64,000 nucleotides of DNA from Blastopirellula marina (GTDB taxonomy: Bacteria > Planctomycetota > Planctomycetia > Pirellulales > Pirellulaceae), in the NCBI RefSeq assembly GCF_002967765.1, contig NZ_PUHY01000004.1, forward strand, positions 124,001-188,000. The letters run 5' to 3'. Shown here one piece after another: positions 16,827-26,939 of the stretch. A model generated the notes under the pieces. The model was not told the origin of the DNA. It did no database searches and saw only the letters and a list, made by a program, of their open reading frames with translations. Positions within the stretch are counted from its first letter, which is position 1; every line of letters begins with the position of its first letter. Made by a program: the position numbers and the translations under genes.

Positions 16827-19800
16827 ATGCGTTTCGGATTGCTTCTTGCGTTGCTGTTTGGTGGGTCGCTGCTTTTCCAGTCGGTCGCCGAAGGCGCGGA
16901 AGCGACATTTTCGACTGCCCAATACGACTTCTTTGAAACGTCGGTCCGCCCGCTGTTGGTCTCGGAGTGCGGAAAGTGCCACGGTTCGAAGACGCAGCAT
17001 GGCGGTCTTCGAACCGATTCTCTAGCCGATCTGATGAAGGGTGGGGACTCAGGAGCGGCGATTAAGCCCGGGGAGGTAGACGCAAGTTTATTGATCGAAG
17101 CCGTTCGTCGAACAGGCGACTATCAGATGCCGCCGGAAACACCATTAAAGCCTGACCAAGTTGCGATTCTGGAGCGTTGGGTTGAGATGGGAGCCCCGTG
17201 GCCGAGAAAAGACAAGCCGCGTGTGCATCGACCCGATGCCCGCAAAACGCACTGGGCCTTTCTACCCATACAAAGCCGTGAACCACCGTCGGTTGATGTA
17301 GACACATTAATCAAAAATCCTGTCGATCAGTTCGTTCAGGCCAAGCTTCAGCAAAAACGAATTGCAATCGCACCGGTTGCGGACCGAGCAACACTGATTC
17401 GTCGCGTGACCTACGACTTAACCGGGCTGCCGCCGACCTACGAGCAGGTTCAAGCGTTCGTCAATGATACTTCATCAGATGCCTACCAACGGTTAGTCGA
17501 CCGACTCTTAAACTCGCCTGCTTACGGCGAGCATCGGGCGCGATACTGGTTAGACCTGGCTCGCTATTCCGATACCAAGGGCTACGTCTACGCTCGGGAG
17601 GAACGCCGATTTGTGCATGCCTGGAATTATCGCGACTGGGTTGTCGACGCATTCAATAGCAACATGCCGTACGACGAGTTTCTGCTGAACCAGCTTGCCG
17701 CCGATCAGTATCGTCCCGATGATCCAACCGCCCAAGCCGCGATGGGGTTTATCACCCTCGGACGACGCTTCCTGGGAAACACGCACGATATTATTGACGA
17801 CCGTATCGATGTTGTCGGACGGACGACGATGGGGCTGACACTCGGATGCGCTCGATGCCACGATCATAAGTACGATCCAATCCCGACCGCCGATTATTAC
17901 TCGCTTTACGGAGTGTTTCAAAACTGCTCCGAGACGTTGACCTCACTGGAAAGTCAGCCGCTTGCTTCAACGGATTCCGAGGTAGTGCAGGAGTTTCTTA
18001 AACGCCGTAACGCGTTGAACGATGCGATTGAAGCAAGGCAGAAAGAGGCTTCTGACCGAGTTCGCTCACGAATTGCCGATTACCTATTCGCTCAGACCGA
18101 GCTTGAAAAGTATCCCGAGGTCAGCTTCAGTCAGATTATCAGTAAACAAGACTTGGTGCCTGCGTTTGTGCACCAGTTTCGAGCTTACCTGCAACGAACG
18201 GTGAAAGTGGACGATCCGGTGTTTGCGGTTTGGAATGCAATGGCCGAAATACCTGGTGATCAATTCCAGGTCGAAGCTCCGAAGGTATTGGTTCACTTGC
18301 GACAATTGGATGCAGGGAAGGTCAATCGACTCGTGCTTGAGCGATTTAAGACGACACCTGCATCGATGCGAGACGTCGCCGACCGGTATGGGGCGTTATT
18401 CATTTCGCTCGAATCGGAGTTGCCTCCTAATGTCGATCCACAAAGCAAGGCCGTGTGGGACGTCTTGTTCGCCCCGAGCTCTCCTTGTCGAATGCCAGAC
18501 AAAGGGATCACGGGGACTGAGTTCTTCTACGACAACGGGACCACCGTGGAAATCTGGAAGCTTCAAGCGGCTGTCGATCAGTGGCTAATCGATCATGCGA
18601 AGGAACTACCGCACACGGTTCGACTTGTCGATCGAACCAATCTGACCGAACCGCATGTCTTCCGGCGTGGCAACCCAGCGAATCGAGGCAAGGAAGTGAC
18701 GCGGCATTTTCCGACCTTAATCGCAGGGGACAGTTCGCCTCCTTTCAAGCAAGGAAGTGGGCGGATGGAACTCGCTTTTGGGATCGTCGCGGAAGAGAAT
18801 CCGTTGACGGCTCGTGTGTGGGTTAACCGAATCTGGCAACATCACTTCGGAGTAGGACTTGTAGCGACGAGCAGCGATTTCGGAACCCGCGCCCCTGTGC
18901 CTTCTCACCTGGAGCTGCTTGATTGGTTGGCGACGCAGCTAATCGAGTCAGGCTGGAATACGCGAAAGATCCACCAGCTGATTGTCCTCTCACACACCTA
19001 CCGGCAGTCATCCCAAGGTCCGAAGGATCAAGCCGCTTACGACCATGCTCAATTGACTGACCCCGAGAATCGACTGTTATGGCGAATGAATCCTCATCGT
19101 CTGACGTTTGAAGAACTGCGAGACACGATGTTGGCGGTATCGTCACAGCTCGATCGGAAAATGGGAGGGCCGGGCTCGCCACTGTTTAACGGCAATGACT
19201 CGCACAAACGCCGGACACTCTACGGCTATGTCGATCGTCAGTTTTTGCCCAGCTTATTTCGAGTGTTCGACTTCGCGAATCCAGATCTGCATATCCCGAG
19301 TCGATCAGAGACGACCGTTCCGCAGCAGGCACTATTTGGGTTGAATCATTCGTTCGTTGCTCAACGTGCGATCGATTTAGCACGTTCTGCTGAGGAGAAA
19401 TCGTCCGGCGATTCGCAGGCAATTGCTCGCCTCTTTCATGCGATCTTAAAGCGAGACCCATCTGCCGGCGAATTGCAATTATCTCGACAGTTTTTGGACT
19501 CAGCGTTACCGTCTGAGCCCGAATCTGATGAACCCAAAGCATCCGATCAATGGGCGTATGGATACGCGACCGTCACGGAGAATGGATTAGTCGCCGATAC
19601 TTTTAAGCCGCTGCCATATTTCAACGGAACAGCTTGGCAAGGTGGCGAGCAGTGGCCTGATTCGAATCTCGGTTGGGCACAACTTACTGCGGTAGGTGGT
19701 CATCCGGGCAACACGGAAGAATTTGCTGTGGTTCGGCGCTGGTCACCGGAGGTTAGTGGAACGTTCTCGGTTCAGTCGAAGGTCGCTCACACGCACGAAG

Positions 19801-20132
19801 TGGGAAATGGAATTCGCTGTTGGATCATCTCCAGTCGGCAAGGCATTTTGAAGGAGTTTGCTTTGCACAACGCGAGTCAGGAGGACTTTCTGGAAGGGAT
19901 TGAAGTGGAATTAGGCGACAAGCTTGACTTCGTTGTCGATATCAACGGCAATCTCAATAGCGATGATTTTCGTTGGTCGATCGACATCGCCCGCACACCG
20001 AACGATAAGAGTCGAATCTCGCACTGGAACGCGCTGGATGACTTTCCGAAAGAAACCATGACTCCCCTGACGCCGCTACAGCAACTTGCTCAGACCTTGC
20101 TGTTGTCGAACGAGTTCATGTTTGTAGATTAA
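16827..20132 (+). CDS. PSD1 cytochrome/DUF1549/DUF1553 protein with inserted C-terminal domain
   Basis: 1101 aa, with signal peptide (MRFGLLLALLFGGSLLFQSV). Domains in order: planctomycete cytochrome C with CGKCH (C48, C51, H52) and a second half ending LERWVEMGAPWP; DUF1549 (about 155-370) with a second motif CARCHDHKYDPI; a variable middle; DUF1553 (about 640-905) with NRIWQHHFGVGLV and ENRLLWRMNPHRL. Family members normally end soon after a phrase like LSRQFL with NEFMFVD. Here about 160 residues (roughly 907-1068) interrupt that end, beginning DQWAYGYATVT, strand-rich and ending near HWNALDDFP, before the normal tail TPLQQLAQTLLLSNEF. The gene pairs with the DUF1501 gene 38 bases downstream. 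Family call firm, function unknown. Confidence 0.9.
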   Translation: MRFGLLLALLFGGSLLFQSVAEGAEATFSTAQYDFFETSVRPLLVSECGKCHGSKTQHGGLRTDSLADLMKGGDSGAAIKPGEVDASLLIEAVRRTGDYQMPPETPLKPDQVAILERWVEMGAPWPRKDKPRVHRPDARKTHWAFLPIQSREPPSVDVDTLIKNPVDQFVQAKLQQKRIAIAPVADRATLIRRVTYDLTGLPPTYEQVQAFVNDTSSDAYQRLVDRLLNSPAYGEHRARYWLDLARYSDTKGYVYAREERRFVHAWNYRDWVVDAFNSNMPYDEFLLNQLAADQYRPDDPTAQAAMGFITLGRRFLGNTHDIIDDRIDVVGRTTMGLTLGCARCHDHKYDPIPTADYYSLYGVFQNCSETLTSLESQPLASTDSEVVQEFLKRRNALNDAIEARQKEASDRVRSRIADYLFAQTELEKYPEVSFSQIISKQDLVPAFVHQFRAYLQRTVKVDDPVFAVWNAMAEIPGDQFQVEAPKVLVHLRQLDAGKVNRLVLERFKTTPASMRDVADRYGALFISLESELPPNVDPQSKAVWDVLFAPSSPCRMPDKGITGTEFFYDNGTTVEIWKLQAAVDQWLIDHAKELPHTVRLVDRTNLTEPHVFRRGNPANRGKEVTRHFPTLIAGDSSPPFKQGSGRMELAFGIVAEENPLTARVWVNRIWQHHFGVGLVATSSDFGTRAPVPSHLELLDWLATQLIESGWNTRKIHQLIVLSHTYRQSSQGPKDQAAYDHAQLTDPENRLLWRMNPHRLTFEELRDTMLAVSSQLDRKMGGPGSPLFNGNDSHKRRTLYGYVDRQFLPSLFRVFDFANPDLHIPSRSETTVPQQALFGLNHSFVAQRAIDLARSAEEKSSGDSQAIARLFHAILKRDPSAGELQLSRQFLDSALPSEPESDEPKASDQWAYGYATVTENGLVADTFKPLPYFNGTAWQGGEQWPDSNLGWAQLTAVGGHPGNTEEFAVVRRWSPEVSGTFSVQSKVAHTHEVGNGIRCWIISSRQGILKEFALHNASQEDFLEGIEVELGDKLDFVVDINGNLNSDDFRWSIDIARTPNDKSRISHWNALDDFPKETMTPLTPLQQLAQTLLLSNEFMFVD

Positions 20133-20170
20133 CCCATGCCGCGAAACAAACCGTAGAATCGAGACGAACT

Positions 20171-21607
20171 ATGTTTGGCAATTCCGATCCGTTCGATCGT
20201 TGGACCCGCCGCTCGATGCTGAAGCAGTCTGGGTTAGGGTTCGCTACACTGGGGCTCAGCAACTTGCTGTCACAGTCCGGGGATGCCGTAGCGGCCGAGA
20301 CGATTTCATCGGAACCAAGTTTGCGCGAGTCAAAGTTGCCCCACTTTCCTGGCAAAGCCAAACGTGTGGTTCATTTCTTTTTCAACGGCGGAGCCTCGCA
20401 CGTCGACACGTTTGATCCGAAGCCTCTGCTGAAAAAATACGAGGGAAAGCCGTTACCGAATACGTTAACCACAGAAAGAAAAACGGGGGCGGCGTTCCCT
20501 TCGCCGTTCAAATTTGCCAAGTATGGGGAAAGCGGCTTAGAGATCAGCGAGCTATTCGCGAAGACGGCGGTTCATGCGGACGAGATCGCGGTGATTCGCT
20601 CGATGCATACGCAGGTTCCCAATCACGAACCCTCCTTAATGATGATGAACTGTGGCGATTCTGTTTTGTCGCGTCCAAGCGTCGGATCCTGGGTGTTGTA
20701 CGGACTTGGTTCCGAGAACGAGAACCTGCCTGGCTTCATCGCGATGTGCCCCAATGGCCTGCCGATTAAGGACTCAGAGAACTGGCAGTCCGGTTTCCTG
20801 CCAGGAGCTTATCAAGGAACCTACATCGATCCGCAGCATCAAACGATTGAGCGATTGATCGAAAATATTCGCAGTAAGCACGCGACCTCCAAGATCCAGC
20901 GGCATCAGCTCGATTTCCTTCAGAAGCTCAACGCCCAGCATCACGCCACGCGGCATGACGACCGGTTGGAAGCACGCATCCAATCTTACGAGCTGGCGTT
21001 TCGGATGCAGATGGAAGCTGCGGAGGCATTTGACATCCATCGCGAGCCAGCCAGCATTCGACGGATGTATGGCGAAGGTGTCCATGGTCGACAGACTTTG
21101 ATTGCCCGCCGATTGTTAGAGCGGGGTGTCCGTTACGTTCAACTGTGGCATGGTGCCGGTCAACCTTGGGATCATCATGCTCAGATCGAGCCAAGTCATC
21201 GCAAACAGGCCGGCGAGGTCGATCAGCCGATTGCCGCGTTAATTGCCGATTTGAAGCAGCGTGGGATGCTTGAGGATACGCTGGTGATCTGGGGAGGCGA
21301 ATTTGGTCGCACTCCTACCGTCGAACTGTCGGGCGATGGCAAGGCTCAGCTAGGGCGCGATCATAATCCGTATGGATTCAGCATGTGTATGGCGGGAGGA
21401 GGCGTGCGAGGTGGGACGACCTACGGAGCAACCGATGAATTCGGTTTTCAGGCGGTTGACAACCGCGTCAGCGTGCACGATTTGCACGCTACGATTTTGC
21501 ATCTACTTGGCTTCGACCACGAGAAACTAACTTATCGATACGCCGGGCGAGACTTTCGCCTGACCGACGTACATGGTCGCGTGCTCCACGATATCTTGCA
21601 TTCGTGA
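20171..21607 (+). CDS. DUF1501 exported protein paired with DUF1549 gene
   Basis: 478 aa with a Tat-type leader, WTRRSMLKQSGLGFATLGL, near the N terminus. Core DUF1501 blocks: VVHFFFNGGASHVDTFDPK, QPWDHHAQIEPSHRKQ, WGGEFGRTPTVE and GRDHNPYGFSMCMAGGG. It has the VHFFFNGGPSHVDTFD variant typical of DUF1501 proteins adjacent to full-length PSD1-DUF1549 genes, unlike the two minus-strand DUF1501 proteins near the left edge. The gap to the upstream gene is 38 bases, so co-transcription is likely. The 3' end converges on the CobN-like gene with only 9 bases between stops, and no terminator is visible in that gap. Confidence 0.92.
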   Translation: MFGNSDPFDRWTRRSMLKQSGLGFATLGLSNLLSQSGDAVAAETISSEPSLRESKLPHFPGKAKRVVHFFFNGGASHVDTFDPKPLLKKYEGKPLPNTLTTERKTGAAFPSPFKFAKYGESGLEISELFAKTAVHADEIAVIRSMHTQVPNHEPSLMMMNCGDSVLSRPSVGSWVLYGLGSENENLPGFIAMCPNGLPIKDSENWQSGFLPGAYQGTYIDPQHQTIERLIENIRSKHATSKIQRHQLDFLQKLNAQHHATRHDDRLEARIQSYELAFRMQMEAAEAFDIHREPASIRRMYGEGVHGRQTLIARRLLERGVRYVQLWHGAGQPWDHHAQIEPSHRKQAGEVDQPIAALIADLKQRGMLEDTLVIWGGEFGRTPTVELSGDGKAQLGRDHNPYGFSMCMAGGGVRGGTTYGATDEFGFQAVDNRVSVHDLHATILHLLGFDHEKLTYRYAGRDFRLTDVHGRVLHDILHS

Positions 21608-21616
21608 ATCGTGTGT

Positions 21617-24600
21617 CTAGCGAGCTTGCTTCCAAAGACCGCCGAAAACAGACAGCGAGACGAGTATCAGACTCAACCAGACCACGTGTATTGGATTTTG
21701 TGGAGATGGTTGTTCCGTCTCCGCAATCTCCTGGTCGACTTCGTTCATTTCAATGCCCTTCACCTCCGGTGCCGTCTGACTTGGCTGCAGCGCGGAAGCC
21801 AACGCTAGTTGATAGTCGCCCAACGCTTTCACGCGATTGGGATCTTCGGACGAGGGGAGTTGCTGCTGGAGGAATTCGTGAAACTTACCGTTGCCGCAGG
21901 TTTCGTAGGAGCATGCCGCCCCGAATTCGGCCACGAGTTCCGTATGAAGTTTGGCCAGTGTTTCCAGTTGCTGGGAATCGGCCGACCAGTAACCCTTGCG
22001 GGCTGTTTCCAGCATCACAGCGGTTAAGTCTTGCAGAGCATACGGATTCTTATCTTCAAAGTACTCGCGCATGTTCAAATCATGTTTGTCGTCAATGTAA
22101 ACCTGGTAGGTTTCGTTCCACATGTCCTGGCTGATTGCCGAGGGCTGCATCACGTTCCAACCATACATGTTACGGACAGTTTCGGTGAAAGAGGCCGCTG
22201 CCGAAGGGCCCTCGCGCTGCATGCTTTGAATGAACTTAGGATTCCAGAGCGATGTCCGTGCCTCTTCCCGAATCGCACCGACCGAGGTTGTTACCTTGGC
22301 ACGGCCTGGCTGACGAAGATCGCTGAAGTAGCCGTCCGGATCGTTGCCGGTAGTTTCGCGAACGGCCAGCGTGATTCCACCCATGAATTCGTAAACGTGA
22401 TCCAGCGATAGCGGTCCCCAAGTGTTTGAAGAGCGGGGATGAACGACGGCGTCAACATCTTTCATCTGGGCTTCCAACAGGCCGGGCAGGACAGTACCCC
22501 AGCGACCCCCATCGCGGTAGACGCCACTCATGTTCTTGATGTATCGGTTGGCAACTTCCTTCGGATTTCCCCATGAGTCCCCTTTCTCGACCATGCCCAT
22601 GATCTGCGTCCCGTAGCTGCTGTTGGCGGCGGAACCGAAGATTCGCGCGGTCGCGAAATCGCGAGCGTCTTTCGGTGAGATGCCTTGAGACTTGAGCGTT
22701 CGCTCGGCATCTTCTGTTCCTTGGCGAACGAAGTTCGGATACTCCCCTGCTTCGAGGCCACTCGCGATTTGTACGGCTTTATCAATCAATGCAATGCGCG
22801 ACGCAGCAGCGTCGCGAAACTGACCTGACGTTTGGACAAGGACATCGACACGTGGGCGTGCCAACTCCGTGTCTGGGATGACTTCGATGTCGTACACAAC
22901 GCCACGCGAGTTCCAGACTGGTCGCATTCCCATCAAGTACAGGATCTGGGCAATCGCCGTCCCTTTGCCTCGAATAAACTCGCCACCCCATAACGATATT
23001 GCCACCTGGCGCGGGTAATCCCCGTGGTGCCGGACCCGGTGCGCAGTCAGCAACTCGTCGGTCAGCTTCACGCCGACTCGCCATGCCTCTGGCGTGGGAG
23101 TTTGCTCGGCGTTAATCGAATAAAGGTTTCGGCCGGTGGGTACCGACGATGGATTGACCAAGGGATCCCCGCCGCTCGAAGGCGCGATGTATTGAGCGCC
23201 AAGGGCGCGAATGATCGATTCAAGTTCAACCTGAGGAGACTGTCTTAGATTGGCCGAGTTTTGTTCGATGGAATCGACCAGATCAATAAGATTTCGGCGA
23301 AGCTCTTGGTCGTCACTGACCAGCTTCTTAAACTCCTCGGCTGTTTTCCAGACCGGAGGTTTGGTGTTTTTCTCGCTGGATGTTTGTGAACTGGGAGCCA
23401 GGTTTTCGCCAGCCGCGGGTTTTTTCGTCGGTTTTTCTCTTGGATCGTCCTGTTGCGGATGATTGGATGCTGGTTTCGTATTGGTTGCCCCAGACTTTCC
23501 ATCGGTTGGTTGTTTTTGCGAGTCTGGGGGATCTTGAGGCCGCATGGCGGCAATTTGTTCTGCGGTGAAAAGCTTGTCCCTGCTTAGTTCACCCGCGAGA
23601 ACGTCTGAGACGAACTGCATCGCGAGTTGTTGACGATATTCCATCGCATCAATTGAGTTGTTAACGCCGAGACATGCGAGTAGTTGATCGACACCTTGTT
23701 CGCCGAGCATGGCCGTTACCGTTTGATGAACCTGCGAGTCCGATAATTCGCGGCCAATGACATGTAGACCGTCGGTGACGCTTTGATCCTTCAGTTTATG
23801 GACATAGTTGTGAACTGCCGTTAGTTCCTCTTCGGTTAAAAGTCGATCGATTAAGGCATCCTTGGGAAAACCAAGGTCATCAGCTAGATTTAGTTCGTTG
23901 ACCAATTGTGTCACCGATCGAAGTGTTTCTTCCCGTAAAAGCGGATCTTCAATCTGTTCCCAATCGTGAATCTTATCGTGTAGTAAAGACAAGTCTCCAT
24001 AGAGACCCGCTTCCATAAAGGGAGGCGTTAGGTGCGACACGATTACCGCATTCGACCGACGTTTGGCGACGAGCGCTTCCCCGACGTTGTTGATTACGTA
24101 AGGATAAATATGGGGAAGATCCCCGATAAGAATGTGTGGCCAACAATCTTGGCTGAGGCTGTTCGACTTGCCGTACGTGAACTCAAGCGATCCATGCGTG
24201 CCAAAGTGCATGATCGCATCGGCCTGAAAGCCATAGCGTGCCCACAGGTAAGCTCCCAGGTAGAAGTGAGGCGCGGCCTGATCGGTGCCATGGATCGAAC
24301 TGATTTCGTCTTCGTTTTCCTCGCCTCCACCAACGGTTGGCTGCGGCATGATTACGACGTTGCCAAGTTGGATGCGGCTTATCACCAGGTGAGGCTTGCC
24401 CTTCACACTCGTCACCATGCGATCACCAGGCAGATTGCCCCAGCGGTCGATCGTCTCTTGTTGGCGTTTGGGAGAAAGTACTTGTCGAAACCATTTCGCG
24501 TATTGCTTGGCCGGGACAAGTTCTGGCTCGGATTCACTTAAGAAGGTCTCGAAGGAACCGAGCGCCCATTGTCCGAGCGTTTTGCCCCGCTGTTGAATCA

Positions 24601-25840
24601 GATCAAACAACATCTCAGGCGTTTCGGGCAAAGAACCGCCGAGGTCGTAACCCTCTTGCTCTAGACGTTTCAGGGTATTCCACAATGCGGGAGCAACCTC
24701 CAAGCCGCCAGCCGATAAAGCCGAGTTGCCAGGGGACTTGTAATAGACGATGACAAGTCGTTTTTGAGCGTTTTCCTTCTGACGCAGTTTCAGCCAATTG
24801 AGTACTAAACGAACGCGTGCGTCGAGTTGATCTGCCAATGGCGTGCGAACTGTGAGACCACGTTCGTTTGCTTCCATCGAAGAAACCACAAGCGGTTCGA
24901 TGATACCGTCCAGTTCGGGAGCGGTGATCGATTGCCCCATGAAGCCTCCTTCCATTCCCCGTTCGTCGGCCAGCCATGTTTCGCGACTGGTAAGCAGCGG
25001 AAGCGCGCTGACGACGGGACAATTGAGGTCCGATAGGAAGTGGATTCCTTCGTCTCCATACGAGAGTCGACCGTGCGGAAACGTCAGCACCAGATCTGGT
25101 TTGACCTCTCGCACCAGATCAAACGATTCCGCGCGACCAAAGATTGGATAGACCTTGGCACCGCCAGCTTCCAATGCCTCAATCATTGCATCAAGCGGAC
25201 CACGATTTAATCGATCTTGTGGGTCCATGAAGTTGCCCATCAAAACAACCTTGGGTTGCTCAGTAGATCTCTTCATGGGAAGAGAAGCCAAATGCTTCTC
25301 GAATGCATCCTTTGTGGCAAAGACCTCGTCACCCAAATGAAAGAGACCGAACTGAGGCTTGGGAACGACATCAGGAACCGCAACTTCACGTCCACCAAGA
25401 TGGTGCGCCGCGTAATGCGCCATGCCCAGAAGATTATCGTCACCGCCATGTTGAAGATATTCAGCGATCTGTTCGCGGTGCGGCACCGGTACCGACGTTT
25501 GTTGCTCGGAGAGGGCGTTGGTTGCCGTTCGGATATAAAAGTGTGTGCCGCGTTTCTTGGCTCGCTGGATCCGCGTGACTTGTTCTGTCGATAGGTTCAG
25601 TCCTTGACCACGAACGAATACCAGATTGTAGTTTTCAAGTGGCGCTGTATCGATTCCTGCGTCATCATAACGATGCAGGGCGTAAGGGGTCTCACGTAAG
25701 GCGGATTCCCAATTGGCGAATTCACTATCAGAGAACCCAACCATCGCCAATCGAAATGGACGTAGGTATTCGTAGTAAGCCCAGAGTCCACCGCCGAAGG
25801 CCAGCAGCAAAAGCATCGCGGAGATCGCTAGTTTCTTCAT
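21617..25840 (-). CDS. Membrane-anchored CobN/HmuS-like chelatase-family protein
   Basis: 1407 aa, ATG at 25840, 36 bases after the DUF2149-like gene. CobN/magnesium-chelatase large subunit family: signature MHFGTHGSLEFTYGK near the middle, with EFIRGKGTAIAQILYLMG, RPRVDVLVQTSGQFRD and LDHVYEFMGGITLAV in the C-terminal half. It has a hydrophobic anchor at each end (about 4-22 and 1383-1400, the latter ending KQAR), so the body should sit in the periplasm. A Pro/Lys/Ser-rich linker (about 770-840) splits it in two. Cytosolic CobN inserts cobalt; the anchored kind next to ExbB-like genes corresponds to HmuS of Porphyromonas and Bacteroides, which is reported to act on heme. Direction (metal insertion or removal) and ligand cannot be read from sequence. 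Confidence 0.88.
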   Translation of the reverse strand: MKKLAISAMLLLLAFGGGLWAYYEYLRPFRLAMVGFSDSEFANWESALRETPYALHRYDDAGIDTAPLENYNLVFVRGQGLNLSTEQVTRIQRAKKRGTHFYIRTATNALSEQQTSVPVPHREQIAEYLQHGGDDNLLGMAHYAAHHLGGREVAVPDVVPKPQFGLFHLGDEVFATKDAFEKHLASLPMKRSTEQPKVVLMGNFMDPQDRLNRGPLDAMIEALEAGGAKVYPIFGRAESFDLVREVKPDLVLTFPHGRLSYGDEGIHFLSDLNCPVVSALPLLTSRETWLADERGMEGGFMGQSITAPELDGIIEPLVVSSMEANERGLTVRTPLADQLDARVRLVLNWLKLRQKENAQKRLVIVYYKSPGNSALSAGGLEVAPALWNTLKRLEQEGYDLGGSLPETPEMLFDLIQQRGKTLGQWALGSFETFLSESEPELVPAKQYAKWFRQVLSPKRQQETIDRWGNLPGDRMVTSVKGKPHLVISRIQLGNVVIMPQPTVGGGEENEDEISSIHGTDQAAPHFYLGAYLWARYGFQADAIMHFGTHGSLEFTYGKSNSLSQDCWPHILIGDLPHIYPYVINNVGEALVAKRRSNAVIVSHLTPPFMEAGLYGDLSLLHDKIHDWEQIEDPLLREETLRSVTQLVNELNLADDLGFPKDALIDRLLTEEELTAVHNYVHKLKDQSVTDGLHVIGRELSDSQVHQTVTAMLGEQGVDQLLACLGVNNSIDAMEYRQQLAMQFVSDVLAGELSRDKLFTAEQIAAMRPQDPPDSQKQPTDGKSGATNTKPASNHPQQDDPREKPTKKPAAGENLAPSSQTSSEKNTKPPVWKTAEEFKKLVSDDQELRRNLIDLVDSIEQNSANLRQSPQVELESIIRALGAQYIAPSSGGDPLVNPSSVPTGRNLYSINAEQTPTPEAWRVGVKLTDELLTAHRVRHHGDYPRQVAISLWGGEFIRGKGTAIAQILYLMGMRPVWNSRGVVYDIEVIPDTELARPRVDVLVQTSGQFRDAAASRIALIDKAVQIASGLEAGEYPNFVRQGTEDAERTLKSQGISPKDARDFATARIFGSAANSSYGTQIMGMVEKGDSWGNPKEVANRYIKNMSGVYRDGGRWGTVLPGLLEAQMKDVDAVVHPRSSNTWGPLSLDHVYEFMGGITLAVRETTGNDPDGYFSDLRQPGRAKVTTSVGAIREEARTSLWNPKFIQSMQREGPSAAASFTETVRNMYGWNVMQPSAISQDMWNETYQVYIDDKHDLNMREYFEDKNPYALQDLTAVMLETARKGYWSADSQQLETLAKLHTELVAEFGAACSYETCGNGKFHEFLQQQLPSSEDPNRVKALGDYQLALASALQPSQTAPEVKGIEMNEVDQEIAETEQPSPQNPIHVVWLSLILVSLSVFGGLWKQAR

Positions 25841-25876
25841 TGTGTTGATCGCTCGAACTTCCTGAATAAGTGGCTG

Positions 25877-26284
25877 TTACTCTTGCGGTGGAGAGGTTTC
25901 ATCACTGGGGACGTAGATCACGCGGCCATCGGGCAGACGATAGGCTTGCCCCAGTAGTTCTCCTTGACCGGCGCCTTGCGACTGGGACGCCTCGTAGTGC
26001 TTGATCTCCTCACCCTGCTTGACGACGATTTCCATCTCAGGCGTACCGGGGTTGGTGATCACGGTGTAGTCGTTCTCTTGCAGCAGCGCCGGCACCTGCA
26101 GGTACGAAACCAACGCGACCATCAATGCCACGGCAAAGACCATGGCGACGTCAAACAAGTTGGCCATGCCTGCTAAGGGATCGTCTTCCTCTTCGGTGGC
26201 GAAGGTCGGCAAGGCCTTGTTTCGAAGACGATACTGACTCCAAGTTGATGGTGTGGATGTCGGGCGTGTTGAATGCTTAGGCAT
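25877..26284 (-). CDS. DUF2149-like small membrane protein (HmuV-like)
   Basis: 135 aa from the ATG at 26284, overlapping the stop of the ExbB-like gene by eight bases. One transmembrane segment, LFDVAMVFAVALMVALVSYLQ (about 43-63), is followed by a periplasmic part with EMEIVVKQGEEI and the ending RLPDGRVIYVPSD. This resembles DUF2149 proteins, which occur with CobN-like chelatases and ExbB/TolQ-like proteins. By topology it resembles ExbD, with a single anchor and periplasmic domain, and may transmit proton-driven motion to the chelatase. The upstream bases of the same frame encode a non-family stretch, so I chose the overlapping ATG. Confidence 0.8.
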   Translation of the reverse strand: MPKHSTRPTSTPSTWSQYRLRNKALPTFATEEEDDPLAGMANLFDVAMVFAVALMVALVSYLQVPALLQENDYTVITNPGTPEMEIVVKQGEEIKHYEASQSQGAGQGELLGQAYRLPDGRVIYVPSDETSPPQE

Positions 26285-26939
26285 GGACCGACTCCTTTGC
26301 CAAAAGGTCTTCACCCACGGAAGCGGTTTCTTGCTCGATCATGGTTCGCAGACGATCTTCATCACTGCTGCTCATTCGCTCGGCTAGGAGGTTAAGCAGG
26401 GCCGAGTCAGCTTGGTACCAATGCTTTTTGACCGTGGCGAGCCAGCCTGCGACCATACCGATAAATAGCCCGAGCACGGTCGTCGAAAAGGCGATCACCA
26501 GGTTGTTGCTCATCGTTTGGATATCTCCAACGGCTAAACCAACCAGTGCTGGACCGAGCGGAATGAGCGTTCCCATTAGTCCCAAGCTGGGGCCAAGTTT
26601 GATCAGGCCACGAATGCGATCGAGAGACTTCTGCCATTCCAGTTCGATTTGCGAAAGGGCGTAAGCCAGGCCCGGGATCGTGTCATTGGCCGCGGTGAGA
26701 CGGCCAAGTGATCGGCCGAGCGGGCCCGTTGTGGAAAGGGACTTTTCAAGGGGATGATCCTTCACGGCGACTTGTTCCAGTTGACGTCGATGGGGCTGTT
26801 CACGATTTCGTGCGACGAACTCTTGCAAAGTTCGGCCACATTGAATCAGCACACGAACCAGCGAGATCAGCAGCAGGATCATCACTGGAATGAGCAATGC
26901 GTTGGAAAGAACGTAAAAAAGATTCGTTACCGTATTCAT
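26277..26939 (-). CDS. MotA/TolQ/ExbB-family proton channel protein (HmuT-like)
   Basis: 220 aa from the ATG at 26939, which overlaps the upstream stop as ATGA. Residues 6-30 form one membrane segment. A cytoplasmic helical region follows, then two more membrane segments in GPSLGLMGTLIPLGPALVGL and NNLVIAFSTTVLGLFIGMVAG. The LGLMGTLIPL motif marks the MotA/TolQ/ExbB family. These form proton-conducting pentamers that energise TonB/TolA or flagellar motors. Here the partner is most likely the DUF2149-like protein and the anchored CobN-like protein downstream. No TonB or TonB-dependent receptor gene lies in the window. The open frame extends well upstream, but that part overlaps the preceding gene and is non-family. 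Confidence 0.87.
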   Translation of the reverse strand: MNTVTNLFYVLSNALLIPVMILLLISLVRVLIQCGRTLQEFVARNREQPHRRQLEQVAVKDHPLEKSLSTTGPLGRSLGRLTAANDTIPGLAYALSQIELEWQKSLDRIRGLIKLGPSLGLMGTLIPLGPALVGLAVGDIQTMSNNLVIAFSTTVLGLFIGMVAGWLATVKKHWYQADSALLNLLAERMSSSDEDRLRTMIEQETASVGEDLLAKESVHA

